DNA of 35,336 nucleotides from Bacteroidales bacterium (GCA_017548545.1 JAFYZW010000007.1:1-35336); one strand, 5' to 3'; positions 16,739-24,527 are shown, numbered from the stretch's first letter. Notes: generated by a model from the letters alone, not told the origin. Numbers and translations are program-made.

Positions 16739-18022
16739 ATGAAAGCATTAATGTTTGGCTGGGAATGGCCTCCTCATATCCTCGGTGGTCTCGGACCCGC
16801 CTCGTTCGGTATCGTGCGCGGCGTCGTCAACACAGGAGAATGTGATGTCACCTTTGTCCTGCCAAAGCCACAAGGCGACGAAATCAAAGACTTCGTACAC
16901 ATCATTGGCGCATCCAATACGCCAGTGGTATGGAAGGACGTCGATTGGGACTACGTACAGAAGCGTCAGGGTCATGTGATGGATCCTCAGGAATACTATG
17001 ACCTGCGCAACTGCATCTACGCTGATTTCAGCAACCTCTACACTAATGACCTCGGATGCATCGAGTTCTCGGGCAAATATCCCAAGAACCTGCTGGAGGA
17101 AATCAACAACTATTCCATTGTAGCAGGTGTCATAGCACGCAAGGTATTGCAGCATGGCGGTTTCGATGTGATCCATGCCCACGACTGGCTCACCTATCCC
17201 GCTGGCATCCATGCCAAGCAGGTGACCGGCAAGCCCCTCGTCATCCATGTTCATGCCACACAGTTCGACCGCACCCGAGGCATGTGCGATGCCAACGACC
17301 CGACCTTCAAGATCGAGCTCGACGGTATGAACAATGCCGACCAGATTCAATGCGTATCCGAGCTGACACGTCAGACAGTCATCAACCATTATCATCAGGA
17401 TCCCGCCAAATGTATCGCCATGCACAACGCCGTGGAACCCATGTCGCAGGAAGTGCTTGACATGGAGGCCAAGCGAGGCACCGATGAAAAGGTCATCACC
17501 TTCCTGGGCCGTATCACGGCACAGAAGGGCTGCGAATACTTCGTTGAGGCTGCCTCACGCTGCTTGCAGAAGGCGCCCAACGCACGTGTCGTGATGGCTG
17601 GCAACGGCGACCTGATGGAATCGATGATTCATCTGGTAGCACAGAAGGGACTGGCCGACCGCTTCCACTTCACCGGCTTCCTTCGCGGCAAGCAGGTGTA
17701 TGAAATGTTCAAGGTCAGCGATGTCTATGTGATGCCTTCGGTATCCGAACCGTTCGGCATCTCTCCACTTGAGGCCATGCAGTGCGGTGTGCCTTCGATC
17801 ATCTCGAAGCAATCGGGCTGCGGTGAGATCCTCGACTATTGCTTCAAGTGCGACTATTGGGACATCGATGCCATGGCCGACGCCATGTATGCCCTTATTA
17901 CCTATCCCGAACTTCACAAGTTCATGCAAGAGAAGGGTCGCAACGAGGTTAACCAGATCACTTGGGAGAAGGTAGGCCGCCGCGTTGTTGACGCTTACAA
18001 GAGATTATTAGGCTGGTCCTAA
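16739..18022 (+). CDS. GT4-family glycosyltransferase (glycogen synthase-like)
   Basis: This 427-residue protein has the GT-B fold markers of glycosyltransferase family 4. The N-terminal loop is FGWEWPPHILGGLGPASFG, with HAHDWLTYPAGIHAK and VIHVHATQFDRT in the acceptor half. The C-terminal half has ITFLGRITAQKGCEYFVEA, a nucleotide-sugar site in SEPFGISPLEAMQCGVPSI (the EX7E motif) and a terminal helix. It probably elongates an alpha-glucan with ADP- or UDP-glucose; donor and acceptor cannot be confirmed from sequence. Its place between the debranching enzyme and the GH57 gene supports a storage-glucan role. Confidence 0.88.
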   Translation: MKALMFGWEWPPHILGGLGPASFGIVRGVVNTGECDVTFVLPKPQGDEIKDFVHIIGASNTPVVWKDVDWDYVQKRQGHVMDPQEYYDLRNCIYADFSNLYTNDLGCIEFSGKYPKNLLEEINNYSIVAGVIARKVLQHGGFDVIHAHDWLTYPAGIHAKQVTGKPLVIHVHATQFDRTRGMCDANDPTFKIELDGMNNADQIQCVSELTRQTVINHYHQDPAKCIAMHNAVEPMSQEVLDMEAKRGTDEKVITFLGRITAQKGCEYFVEAASRCLQKAPNARVVMAGNGDLMESMIHLVAQKGLADRFHFTGFLRGKQVYEMFKVSDVYVMPSVSEPFGISPLEAMQCGVPSIISKQSGCGEILDYCFKCDYWDIDAMADAMYALITYPELHKFMQEKGRNEVNQITWEKVGRRVVDAYKRLLGWS

Positions 18023-18073
18023 ACAGCGACCAGGAATATAATTGTTAATTATTAATTATTTTAATTGTTAATT

Positions 18074-19420
18074 ATGAAAACCGTATGTTTGCTGTTTGAG
18101 ATACATCAGCCTTTCCGTCTGAAGAAATATCGTTTCTACGATATCGGTGCAGACCATTACTATTATGACGATTATGCCAACGAAGAAATCCTGAAGCGCT
18201 TGGCATATCAGAGCTATATCCCAGCTTCGAAGATGCTTCTGGAAATGATCGAGGCTTCCGAAAAGAAGTTCAAGGTAGCTTTATCCATCTCGGGTGTAGC
18301 CATGGAGCAGTTCGAGATGTATTGCCCCGAGTTCCTCGACTGCGTGCGCGAGCTTGTTGCCACCGGTTGCTGCGAGCTTTGCTGCGAGACCTATTCTCAC
18401 TCGCTCTCTTCGCTCGTCGATCCCGCGGACTTCAAGTATCAGGTTGACCTCCAGAAGAAGATCATCAGCGACACCTTCCAGTATGATTCGAAGACCTTCG
18501 TCAACACGGGCTTCATCTATAACGATGAGATTGGTGCCGAGATCGCCGCTATGGGCTTCAAGGGTGTCGTAACCGAGGGAACCCGTCACGTCCTTGGCTG
18601 GAAGTCGCCCAACTATGTTTACTCAACCGCTGCCAAGCAGGATGTGGGCCTGATGTTCCGCAACACCAAGCTCTCTGAGGATATCTGCCTCAACTTCCAG
18701 TATGGCCTCGACGCTGGCCAGTACATGGGCTGGATTGCCGATTCACCTGCCGAAGAGAAGGTTTATCTCATCGCCATGAACTTCGATGTCATCGGTGGTA
18801 TGAATCCCGAGTCGAGCGGAATCTTCAACTTCTTCAAGGCCCTGCCATACTTCGCCGAGCAAAAGGAAATCCGATTTGCCACTCCTGCCGAGTGCTGGGA
18901 GAACATCTCACCCATCGCTGTTGCCAACGTTGGTCACCCCATCTCTTGGGACGGCTACGACAAGGACGTCAGCGCGTGGATGGGCAATGACCTTCAGAAC
19001 GAGGCTATACGTGCCATCTACTCGATCTCCGAGCGTCTCCACATGTCCAACAACGAGATCCTCCGTCAGGACTTCGCTTATCTGCTTTCGGCCGACCACT
19101 TCAAGTTCATGTCAACCAAGATGGGTGCCTATGTTCCATTCTCACCATACGACTCCAGCTTCGACGCATTCACCAACTACATGAACATCGTCAGCGACAT
19201 GGAGATCCGCCTGAAGCAGGAATTCCCCGAGGAGGTAGAGAACGAGGAACTCAACCCGCTGCTTAAGCAGATCAACGAGCAAGGCAAGGTGATTGAGAAA
19301 CTCCAGGCACAGCTTGAAAAGGCTGAGAAGAAACTTGAGGAAAAGAAAGCTGCTGCCAAGAAGCCAGCCCCCAAGAAGCCTGCTCCCAAGAAACCAGCTG
19401 CTAAGAAGGAAGAGAAGTAA
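18074..19420 (+). CDS. GH57 alpha-amylase-like protein, probable pseudoenzyme
   Basis: This 448-residue protein is a GH57 alpha-amylase homologue: KTVCLLFEIHQPFRLKKYRF with the first conserved HQP, then GCCELCCETYSHSLSS, FVNTGFIYNDEIGAEIAAMG and MNFDVIGG. In active alpha-amylases of this family the third motif reads NTELIYN with a nucleophile Glu and the fourth has an Asp acid/base. Here these are Gly146 and Asn236, so hydrolysis is unlikely. A coiled coil (about 385-425) leads to a Lys/Pro/Ala-rich tail with repeated KKPAP units. The start is the ATG at 18074; a TTG nine bases earlier is ignored. It probably binds glucan or serves as a scaffold in the glycogen operon. Confidence 0.88.
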   Translation: MKTVCLLFEIHQPFRLKKYRFYDIGADHYYYDDYANEEILKRLAYQSYIPASKMLLEMIEASEKKFKVALSISGVAMEQFEMYCPEFLDCVRELVATGCCELCCETYSHSLSSLVDPADFKYQVDLQKKIISDTFQYDSKTFVNTGFIYNDEIGAEIAAMGFKGVVTEGTRHVLGWKSPNYVYSTAAKQDVGLMFRNTKLSEDICLNFQYGLDAGQYMGWIADSPAEEKVYLIAMNFDVIGGMNPESSGIFNFFKALPYFAEQKEIRFATPAECWENISPIAVANVGHPISWDGYDKDVSAWMGNDLQNEAIRAIYSISERLHMSNNEILRQDFAYLLSADHFKFMSTKMGAYVPFSPYDSSFDAFTNYMNIVSDMEIRLKQEFPEEVENEELNPLLKQINEQGKVIEKLQAQLEKAEKKLEEKKAAAKKPAPKKPAPKKPAAKKEEK

Positions 19421-19449
19421 CACCCCGACTTAGGTTTCTATCCATATAT

Positions 19450-19490
19450 TGCCGAATGGGATACACGCAACACATGTATCCCATTTGGTA
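19450..19490 (+). terminator. Long hairpin after the GH57 gene
   Basis: Bases 19450-19465 pair with 19475-19490 in a 16-bp stem (11 bp perfect: AATGGGATACA/TGTATCCCATT, then five pairs including two G-U) around a 9-nt loop. A U tract is lacking, so it may terminate inefficiently or shield the 3' end. Confidence 0.7.
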
Positions 19491-19513
19491 TATTCCTACT
19501 TACGCATACAAAA

Positions 19514-20359
19514 ATGACTGGCGATCGCAAGCTGATACCTCCGCACCTTCGTCGTAGCCTCATGGTGCTCATCATCTTCCTGATGGGTATCAGTGTGGCA
19601 CGTTTCTTCGTTTTGATGCACCAACAGCAGGAGCGCATCGAAATCCTCGAAGCCCAAGTGAACCAACTGATGGCCGACACAACCCGATTGCGCATTCTGC
19701 CCAATGCCACACCCAACTACAGCTACAACCAAAGGAGCAACAGCTACAATCACGCATACAATCGAAATGGTCACAACCACTATCGTCAGGGGTCTTCGAC
19801 TCCCCGGCAAAGGAACTCACCGAACGATGAACCTTTGCAACCTTCAGGTGAATCAACCGTTACAAACGATAGTGCTGTACAGACCAACGTTACCCAATCC
19901 GCTCATTTTTCCCCTCAGACGGAAGAACGCCCACGAAAATTCACCGAGGCACATCTGTTTGACCTCAATACCATCGACAGTCTTACCCTCATCCGAATCC
20001 CAGGCATTGCCGAACGAACAGCATCGGTGATACTCAAATATCGCCAACGTTACGGAGGATTCTACAATCCCTGGCAACTGCAGGAATTCCTCACCTGGGA
20101 TGCCGCTAAAGATTATATGGAGGAATGGTGCACAATTTGGTTCACAGCCGACGCCTCTCGACTTCGCTTCATTCATGTCAATGATGCTACTGTTTCCGAA
20201 CTCCAACGACACCCTTATATCTCGCACGAACAGGCTGTCGAAATAGTTCGTTACCGCACACGTCATAAGCGAATCGCTTCTATTGTTGAGCTCCAACAAC
20301 TTAGCACGTTCTCGTCCGAGCAAATTCAGCAGATTCTCCCTTATCTGACATTCAAATAA
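19514..20359 (+). CDS. Membrane-anchored helix-hairpin-helix (ComEA-like) protein
   Basis: This 281-residue protein has one N-terminal membrane segment (about 15-36: LMVLIIFLMGISVARFFVLM), a short coiled coil, a low-complexity Asn/Ser/Tyr/His-rich linker (about 65-140) and a C-terminal half with two helix-hairpin-helix motifs. These are FDLNTIDSLTLIRIPGIAER and INDA-like VNDATVSELQRHPYISHEQA with IVRYRTRHKRIAS. Tandem HhH units of this type bind DNA in ComEA, which captures DNA in the periplasm during natural transformation. No other competence gene is visible nearby. It may share a transcript with the GH57 gene through the hairpin, since no TAnnTTTG box was found before it. Confidence 0.8.
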   Translation: MTGDRKLIPPHLRRSLMVLIIFLMGISVARFFVLMHQQQERIEILEAQVNQLMADTTRLRILPNATPNYSYNQRSNSYNHAYNRNGHNHYRQGSSTPRQRNSPNDEPLQPSGESTVTNDSAVQTNVTQSAHFSPQTEERPRKFTEAHLFDLNTIDSLTLIRIPGIAERTASVILKYRQRYGGFYNPWQLQEFLTWDAAKDYMEEWCTIWFTADASRLRFIHVNDATVSELQRHPYISHEQAVEIVRYRTRHKRIASIVELQQLSTFSSEQIQQILPYLTFK

Positions 20360-20393
20360 ACTCCACAGAACAAAACCGTATGGGAGAAAAAGA

Positions 20394-20423
20394 AAAACCA
20401 ACCACCTTTCGATGATTGGTTTT
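20394..20423 (+). terminator. Terminator after the HhH gene
   Basis: AAAACCAA (20394-20401) pairs with TTGGTTTT (20416-20423), an 8-bp stem with a 14-nt loop between two convergent units (the HhH gene and the tRNAs). Confidence 0.55.
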
Positions 20424-20426
20424 GTG

Positions 20427-20498
20427 TAGCGCCTACGGGACTCGAACCCGTGTACCCGGCGTGAGAGGCCGGTATCCTAACCGCTAGATGAAAGCGCC
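20427..20498 (-). tRNA. tRNA-Glu (anticodon CTC)
   Basis: The 72-nt minus-strand cloverleaf has acceptor GGCGCTT/AGGCGCT (with two G-U pairs), an anticodon stem CCGGC/GCCGG around the loop CTCTCAC (anticodon CTC), and a T arm ACGGG-TTCGAGT-CCCGT. The discriminator is A and no CCA is encoded. It is 21 nt from the tRNA-His and shares its promoter. Confidence 0.93.
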
Positions 20499-20519
20499 AT
20501 ATAGGCTTTGAAAAAGCTG

Positions 20520-20594
20520 GGTGGGTAGTGGGACTCGAACCCACGACATACAGAACCACAATCTGTCGCTCTAACCAACTGAACTATACCCACC
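20520..20594 (-). tRNA. tRNA-His (anticodon GTG)
   Basis: Minus-strand cloverleaf with acceptor GTGGGTA/TACCCAC, an extra G at -1 opposite a C discriminator (the identity mark of bacterial tRNA-His), the anticodon loop TTGTGGT (anticodon GTG) between ACAGA/TCTGT, and a T arm GTGGG-TTCGAGT-CCCAC. CCA is not encoded. Confidence 0.95.
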
Positions 20595-20622
20595 ATATAG
20601 GCTAAATCTTGATTAGCGGGTG

Positions 20623-20654
20623 CAAAGATAAAGGAATTTCTTGAAATTCCCAAA
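20623..20654 (-). promoter_or_regulatory. tRNA operon promoter with a palindrome in its spacer
   Basis: TTTG (20651-20654) and TATCTTTG (20623-20630) on the minus strand are 20 nt apart. The spacer is almost wholly filled by the perfect inverted repeat GGAATTTC-TT-GAAATTCC (20633-20650). Confidence 0.8.
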
Positions 20655-20742
20655 TATTTCGATGAAAAAATGTATGATTTTAGTTTACACTGAGCAATAT
20701 CGGCACTTTTTCGCCCATTTTTGCATCTTTTAGGTGACAAAA

Positions 20743-20774
20743 TTTGCATTTCTCGCAACTTCTTCCTATCTTTG
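20743..20774 (+). promoter_or_regulatory. Promoter for yqeY-dtd-deoC
   Basis: TTTG (20743-20746), a 20-nt spacer and TATCTTTG (20767-20774). It is divergent from the tRNA promoter. Confidence 0.85.
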
Positions 20775-20787
20775 CCCCGATAAAAAC

Positions 20788-20848
20788 CCACGCAACCTCT
20801 TAACCCCTCTTAACCCTTCATAACCCCCTCTTAACCCCTCTTAACCAC
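20788..20848 (+). repeat. Tandem CCCTCTTAAC repeat in the yqeY leader
   Basis: About five tandem copies of a 10-11 nt unit (CCTCTTAAC, CCCTCTTAAC, CCTTCATAAC, CCCCTCTTAAC, CCCTCTTAAC) fill most of the 5' untranslated region, ending 15 nt before the start at 20863. It is the clearest member of the pyrimidine-rich leader family in this window. Confidence 0.85.
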
Positions 20849-20862
20849 AAATAAAAACAACT

Positions 20863-21321
20863 ATGGATCTGTTTGAGCAAATCAGCGAAGGCATCAAAAA
20901 TGCCATGAAGGAGCGCGATGCAGTGCGCCGCGATACGCTCCGCAATGTGAAGAAAGAGTTTATCGAAGCCAAGACCGCAGGTGGTTCGAATGGCGAACTA
21001 TCTGACAGCGACGCCCTCAAGATCATCGCCAAGATGGTGAAGAAGGGCAAGGATGCTGCCGAACAATTCATCGCAGGAGGCCGTCAAGACCTCGCTGACG
21101 AGGAGCTGGCACAAGTCAAGATAATGGAGGAGTTCCTTCCCAAAGCTCTCTCGGCTGAAGAAATAGGCGAGAAGATCAGGGCCATCATTACAGAGATAGG
21201 TGCTACCAGCCCCAAGGACATGGGTCGCGTAATGAAGGCTGCCACCGCCAAACTCGCCGGCATGGCCGACGGCAAAGCCATTTCGGCAGCAGTGAAGGAT
21301 CTTCTCAGCAAACTCGGATGA
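20863..21321 (+). CDS. GatB/YqeY domain protein
   Basis: This 152-residue protein is YqeY-like: MDLFEQISEGIKNAMKERDA, VRRDTLRNVKKEFIEAKTAG, then EQFIAGGRQDLADEELAQVK, IMEEFLPKALSAEEI and the C-terminal GKAISAAVKDLLSK. YqeY resembles the tail domain of GatB, the tRNA-dependent amidotransferase subunit, and may bind tRNA; its precise role is not settled. The stop overlaps dtd by four bases (ATGA), and the tRNA genes are just upstream on the other strand. Confidence 0.92.
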   Translation: MDLFEQISEGIKNAMKERDAVRRDTLRNVKKEFIEAKTAGGSNGELSDSDALKIIAKMVKKGKDAAEQFIAGGRQDLADEELAQVKIMEEFLPKALSAEEIGEKIRAIITEIGATSPKDMGRVMKAATAKLAGMADGKAISAAVKDLLSKLG

Positions 21322-21770
21322 GAACAGTCACCCAACGCGTCAGCCATGCCTCAGTGACCATCGACAACGAGATGCGCTGCAGCATCGGCCAAGGTCTGAT
21401 GGTGCTCGTCGGCTTCGAGGCTGCCGACACGACTGAAGACATCGAATGGATGGCCCGCAAACTGTTAGCGCTGCGCATCTTCGACGACGAAAAGGGCGTG
21501 ATGAACCGCTCGGTAATGGATGTCGGTGGCGAGATTTGCATTGTCTCGCAGTTCACCCTCCATGCTCTCACCGCCAAAGGCAATCGTCCCGCCTATATCC
21601 GTGCAGCAGGACGCGACATCGCCATTCCCCTCTATGAGAAGTTTGTCCAAACTATGCAGCAAGGACTTGGTCGGCCTGTAGCCACCGGCATCTTTGGCGC
21701 CTACATGCAGGTCGAACTGGTCAACGACGGACCCGTCACCATCATCATCGACTCTAAAAACAAAGAATAA
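21318..21770 (+). CDS. dtd: D-aminoacyl-tRNA deacylase
   Basis: This 150-residue protein is full length for Dtd. It opens with MRTVTQRVSHASVTIDNE and has the SQFTLHA motif and the C-terminal NDGPVTI motif (the Gly-Pro pair that forms the chirality-checking pocket). It removes D-amino acids mischarged onto tRNA. It is coupled to yqeY by a 4-bp overlap and followed by deoC after 40 nt. Confidence 0.97.
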   Translation: MRTVTQRVSHASVTIDNEMRCSIGQGLMVLVGFEAADTTEDIEWMARKLLALRIFDDEKGVMNRSVMDVGGEICIVSQFTLHALTAKGNRPAYIRAAGRDIAIPLYEKFVQTMQQGLGRPVATGIFGAYMQVELVNDGPVTIIIDSKNKE

Positions 21771-21788
21771 CAATTCGAACTTTTCAGA

Positions 21789-21810
21789 CCCCCTCTTAAC
21801 CCTCACCCTT
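21789..21810 (+). repeat. Short pyrimidine-rich leader of deoC
   Basis: CCCCCTCTTAACCCTCACCC-type sequence lies immediately before the ATG at 21811. It is one to two units of the same family as the yqeY leader. Confidence 0.5.
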
Positions 21811-22698
21811 ATGACAGACAAATATCTTGACACCCTCAACAAGTACGACGTGAACCTCAGCGACGAGGAGATCGTCAACGAAGTGAAGCAAATTGTCACC
21901 GAGAACTTTGATGTCAACAACACCATCGACGTTCTCAAGTTCAGCCTCGGCTGCATCGACCTCACCAGTCTCAACCCCACCGACAGCGAGGAACGTATTA
22001 CCGAATTCACCAAGCGCGTCAACGACTTCGAGGAGAAATATCCCGAGCTCGACAATGTCGCTTCAATCTGTGTTTATCCAAACTTTGCTGAAGTCGTTTC
22101 CACCAACCTCGACGTTTCTGAAGTCGATACCACCGTTGTAGCTGGAGGATTCCCCTCAAGCCAGACATTTGACGAAATCAAAGTGGCAGAAATATCACTC
22201 GCCCTTGCCGGCGGAGCCGACGAGGTGGATATCGTCATCAACGTGGGTCAGATGCTGCAAGGCGACTACGAGAGCATGTGCGACACCATTCAGGAGTGCA
22301 AGGCAGCATGCCGCGACAAGATCTTCAAGGTGATTCTGGAGACAGGTGCCCTCAAGAGTGCATCACTCATCGCCAAGGCTTCTATCCTGGCCATGTATTC
22401 GGGAGCTGACTTCATCAAGACATCAACAGGTAAGATCAGCGTAGCTGCCACACCCGAAGCAGCACTCGTGATGTGCAAGATGATTAAGGCTTACTATGAG
22501 CAGACAGGCAACAAGGTAGGTTTCAAGGTGGCTGGTGGTGTACGCACCCCCGAGGACGCCGTGATTTACTACAGCATCGTCAAGGCAGTGCTTGGCGAGG
22601 AATGGCTTACCAAGGACCTCTACCGCATCGGTGCATCCAGTGCAGCTAACAACCTGCTTTCGGCAATTATCGGTCAACCTGTAAAGCACTTCTTGTAA
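21811..22698 (+). CDS. deoC: Deoxyribose-phosphate aldolase
   Basis: This 295-residue class I aldolase has DEVDIVINVGQMLQGDY, KVILETGAL, the Schiff-base lysine in FIKTSTGKISVAATPE (Lys203) and FKVAGGVRTPEDA. It cleaves 2-deoxyribose 5-phosphate to acetaldehyde and glyceraldehyde 3-phosphate in deoxynucleoside breakdown. The frame is open upstream to 21694 but inside dtd; homologues and the leader place the start at MTDKYLDTL. Its 3' end overlaps the convergent MATE gene by 32 nt. Confidence 0.96.
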   Translation: MTDKYLDTLNKYDVNLSDEEIVNEVKQIVTENFDVNNTIDVLKFSLGCIDLTSLNPTDSEERITEFTKRVNDFEEKYPELDNVASICVYPNFAEVVSTNLDVSEVDTTVVAGGFPSSQTFDEIKVAEISLALAGGADEVDIVINVGQMLQGDYESMCDTIQECKAACRDKIFKVILETGALKSASLIAKASILAMYSGADFIKTSTGKISVAATPEAALVMCKMIKAYYEQTGNKVGFKVAGGVRTPEDAVIYYSIVKAVLGEEWLTKDLYRIGASSAANNLLSAIIGQPVKHFL

Positions 22699-24046
22699 CA
22701 CTCCTCCACCGCCAGGTCAGATAGGCTCCACGCATCAGCAGATAGAGCAGGAAGCTTATCCACAAGGCATCGTTGGCATCTGCCAACAAATGGCTCAAAA
22801 CATAACGCGCCACGAAGAAACAGACAGTACCGATCAGGAGCGATCGGAACATCTCGCGCGTCGCCGTGGCTCCAATGTAAATGCCATCCCAAAAGAATGC
22901 GGCCATGCCGCATAGCGGAATAGCTGCCGCCCAAGGCAGATAAGGCAATGCCGCCTCCACGACAAGGGTATCGTCGGTCAGCAGACCGATGATGCCCTTT
23001 CCTAATATTATATATAATAATGTGAAGAGCAACAGTACTCCACCGCCCCAGGAGAACAACCGCTTTACAACTTCATTCACCCGGGCCAAGCCATGACTAC
23101 CCTCAGTCTGGGCAAGTCCGAAATACTTCCCGACCAAAGCCTCTCCTGCCAAAGCAAAGCCATCGCTGAAATAGCTGAACAATGTGAAGAGTTGCATCAG
23201 CAAAGCATTCACCGCAAGTAACGTATCGCCCATGCGTGCGCCAAAGGCTGTAAATGCGGTAGTCACGGCTATCAGACAAATCATTCGAAAGAAGATATCC
23301 CTATTTACGGTGAAAAACTGTTGATAACTTAGTGTATAATCCTTTGATTTGTCAACATTCACCTGTTCAAAACCTGCAGATGACGGTTTATCAACAATTT
23401 TTGTGAACAACTCTGTTGACAACTTTAACTGATGTCGACACCAGCATACAGCAGCACCGACACCAGCATATTCTGCAATCACCGTTCCCAAAGCAACGCC
23501 TTTGACACCCAGTCCGACATGAAACACCAATAGATAGCTTGCCGCGATATTCAGCAGGTTCTGCCCCACGGCGATATATAGGGGATAGCGGGAATTCTGA
23601 TTACCGACGAGCCAACCATTCATTGCAAAAAGGGCCAAAACGGCAGGAGCCGCCCAAATCCTCACACGGAAATAATGCAAAGCCAAGTCCCACACCTGAT
23701 CGGTAGGGGCGATGATGATATGCGAAATCCACTCCATGGGTCGTTGAATGGCAAAGATGACGATACCACACAGCAAGGATACAGTGAGTCCCATGCGCAA
23801 GACCTTCCTGATCGAAACAAGGTCATGCCGTCCGAAGGCCTGGGCTGTAAGTCCGCTCGACCCCATTCGGAGGAAGTTGAAAAGCCAATAGACCATATTG
23901 AAGATCAGTCCTCCCACAGCAATGGCTCCGATAGCCGCCTCGTTATTGAGGTGGCCGACGATAGCAAGATCGACGATACCAAGCAGAGGTACCGTGATAT
24001 TTGTGACGATACTGGGGAGTGCGATTCGAAGTATCTCTCGATTCAT
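22667..24046 (-). CDS. MATE-family efflux transporter (DinF-like)
   Basis: This 459-residue membrane protein has about 12 hydrophobic segments in two halves. It opens REILRIALPSIVTNITVPLL, with the first-helix VDLAIVGHLN and GLTAQAFGRHD after the second. The second half begins near residue 250 (FRMICLIAVTTAFTAFGARM) and has LAGEALVGKYFG. Family members export drugs or toxic metabolites in exchange for Na+ or H+; the substrate is unknown. Hydrophilic residues 205-240 form a longer than usual loop between halves (Lys/Ser/Asp-rich). It is a single gene with its own promoter. Confidence 0.9.
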   Translation of the reverse strand: MNREILRIALPSIVTNITVPLLGIVDLAIVGHLNNEAAIGAIAVGGLIFNMVYWLFNFLRMGSSGLTAQAFGRHDLVSIRKVLRMGLTVSLLCGIVIFAIQRPMEWISHIIIAPTDQVWDLALHYFRVRIWAAPAVLALFAMNGWLVGNQNSRYPLYIAVGQNLLNIAASYLLVFHVGLGVKGVALGTVIAEYAGVGAAVCWCRHQLKLSTELFTKIVDKPSSAGFEQVNVDKSKDYTLSYQQFFTVNRDIFFRMICLIAVTTAFTAFGARMGDTLLAVNALLMQLFTLFSYFSDGFALAGEALVGKYFGLAQTEGSHGLARVNEVVKRLFSWGGGVLLLFTLLYIILGKGIIGLLTDDTLVVEAALPYLPWAAAIPLCGMAAFFWDGIYIGATATREMFRSLLIGTVCFFVARYVLSHLLADANDALWISFLLYLLMRGAYLTWRWRSVTRSALQVDR

Positions 24047-24089
24047 TGCTTAACGAAATTAATAAAGGGTTGTTTGGCAATATGCGCTG

Positions 24090-24097
24090 CAAAGGTA
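24090..24097 (-). promoter_or_regulatory. -7 element for the MATE gene
   Basis: TACCTTTG on the minus strand, 43 nt before the start, within a 16-nt block (24083-24098) that is repeated exactly at 24274-24289. No clear -33 TTTG. Confidence 0.65.
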
Positions 24098-24527
24098 CAT
24101 ATTTTTCTTCAAAAAAGAAGCATCGATGAGTTTTTTTTCGAAAGAAAATGGAAAGGACCAAGACTTTCACAAGTCCTGATCCTCAATACGTATAGATAAA
24201 CACACACAAATTACATGAAAAGCCAAACTTAATAACCAATTATTCTTTATAATCTTATATTTTTCCTTTCATTTGCGCTGCAAAGGTACGCACTTTTTCC
24301 AAATCCTGCAATAGCAGTGATTTCAAATATAAATCTCAACCTCCACAAACCACGCTCATTATCAACATATTGAACAATTTTACACCCTAAATAAATATAG
24401 TCTTCATAGAAATCCTAAAAAAAACAGCAACCACGGCTATTCAGATAGCCACAGCAGCCCCAATTCACAAACAAACATTGCAAAATGCCACGTTTTACTA
24501 TAATTATAGCGATTATTTGTTCAAATT
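24098..24527. other. AT-rich gap between the MATE and asd genes; no gene seen
   Basis: Apart from a second -7 box (TACCTTTG, minus, 24281-24288) and a weak stem-loop around 24149-24172 (AGGACTT/AAGTCTT on the minus strand, followed by a T-rich run), nothing coding was found. A short minus-strand RNA from the 24281 box ending near 24150 is conceivable but unproven. Confidence 0.4.
24281..24288 (-). promoter_or_regulatory. Second minus-strand -7 element
   Basis: TACCTTTG (minus) inside the same 16-nt block as the MATE promoter. It would give a MATE leader of about 230 nt or a separate small RNA. Confidence 0.4.

Noticed and set aside
18040..18075. 13-nt AT-rich direct repeat (AATTGTTAATTAT) before the GH57 gene as an operator
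   Set aside because: The two copies are 10 nt apart and almost pure A/T in a short gap between operon genes; low complexity alone can explain them.
20788..20848. Telomere-like or mobile-element repeat
   Set aside because: Although TTAACCC units resemble telomeric repeats, the stretch is short, degenerate and confined to 5' leaders on the sense strand, with no transposase or terminal structure.
21694..21810. N-terminal extension of deoC
   Set aside because: It lies within dtd in another frame and is Ser/Thr/Asn-rich with no homology to the aldolase; the family start is MTDKYLDTL.
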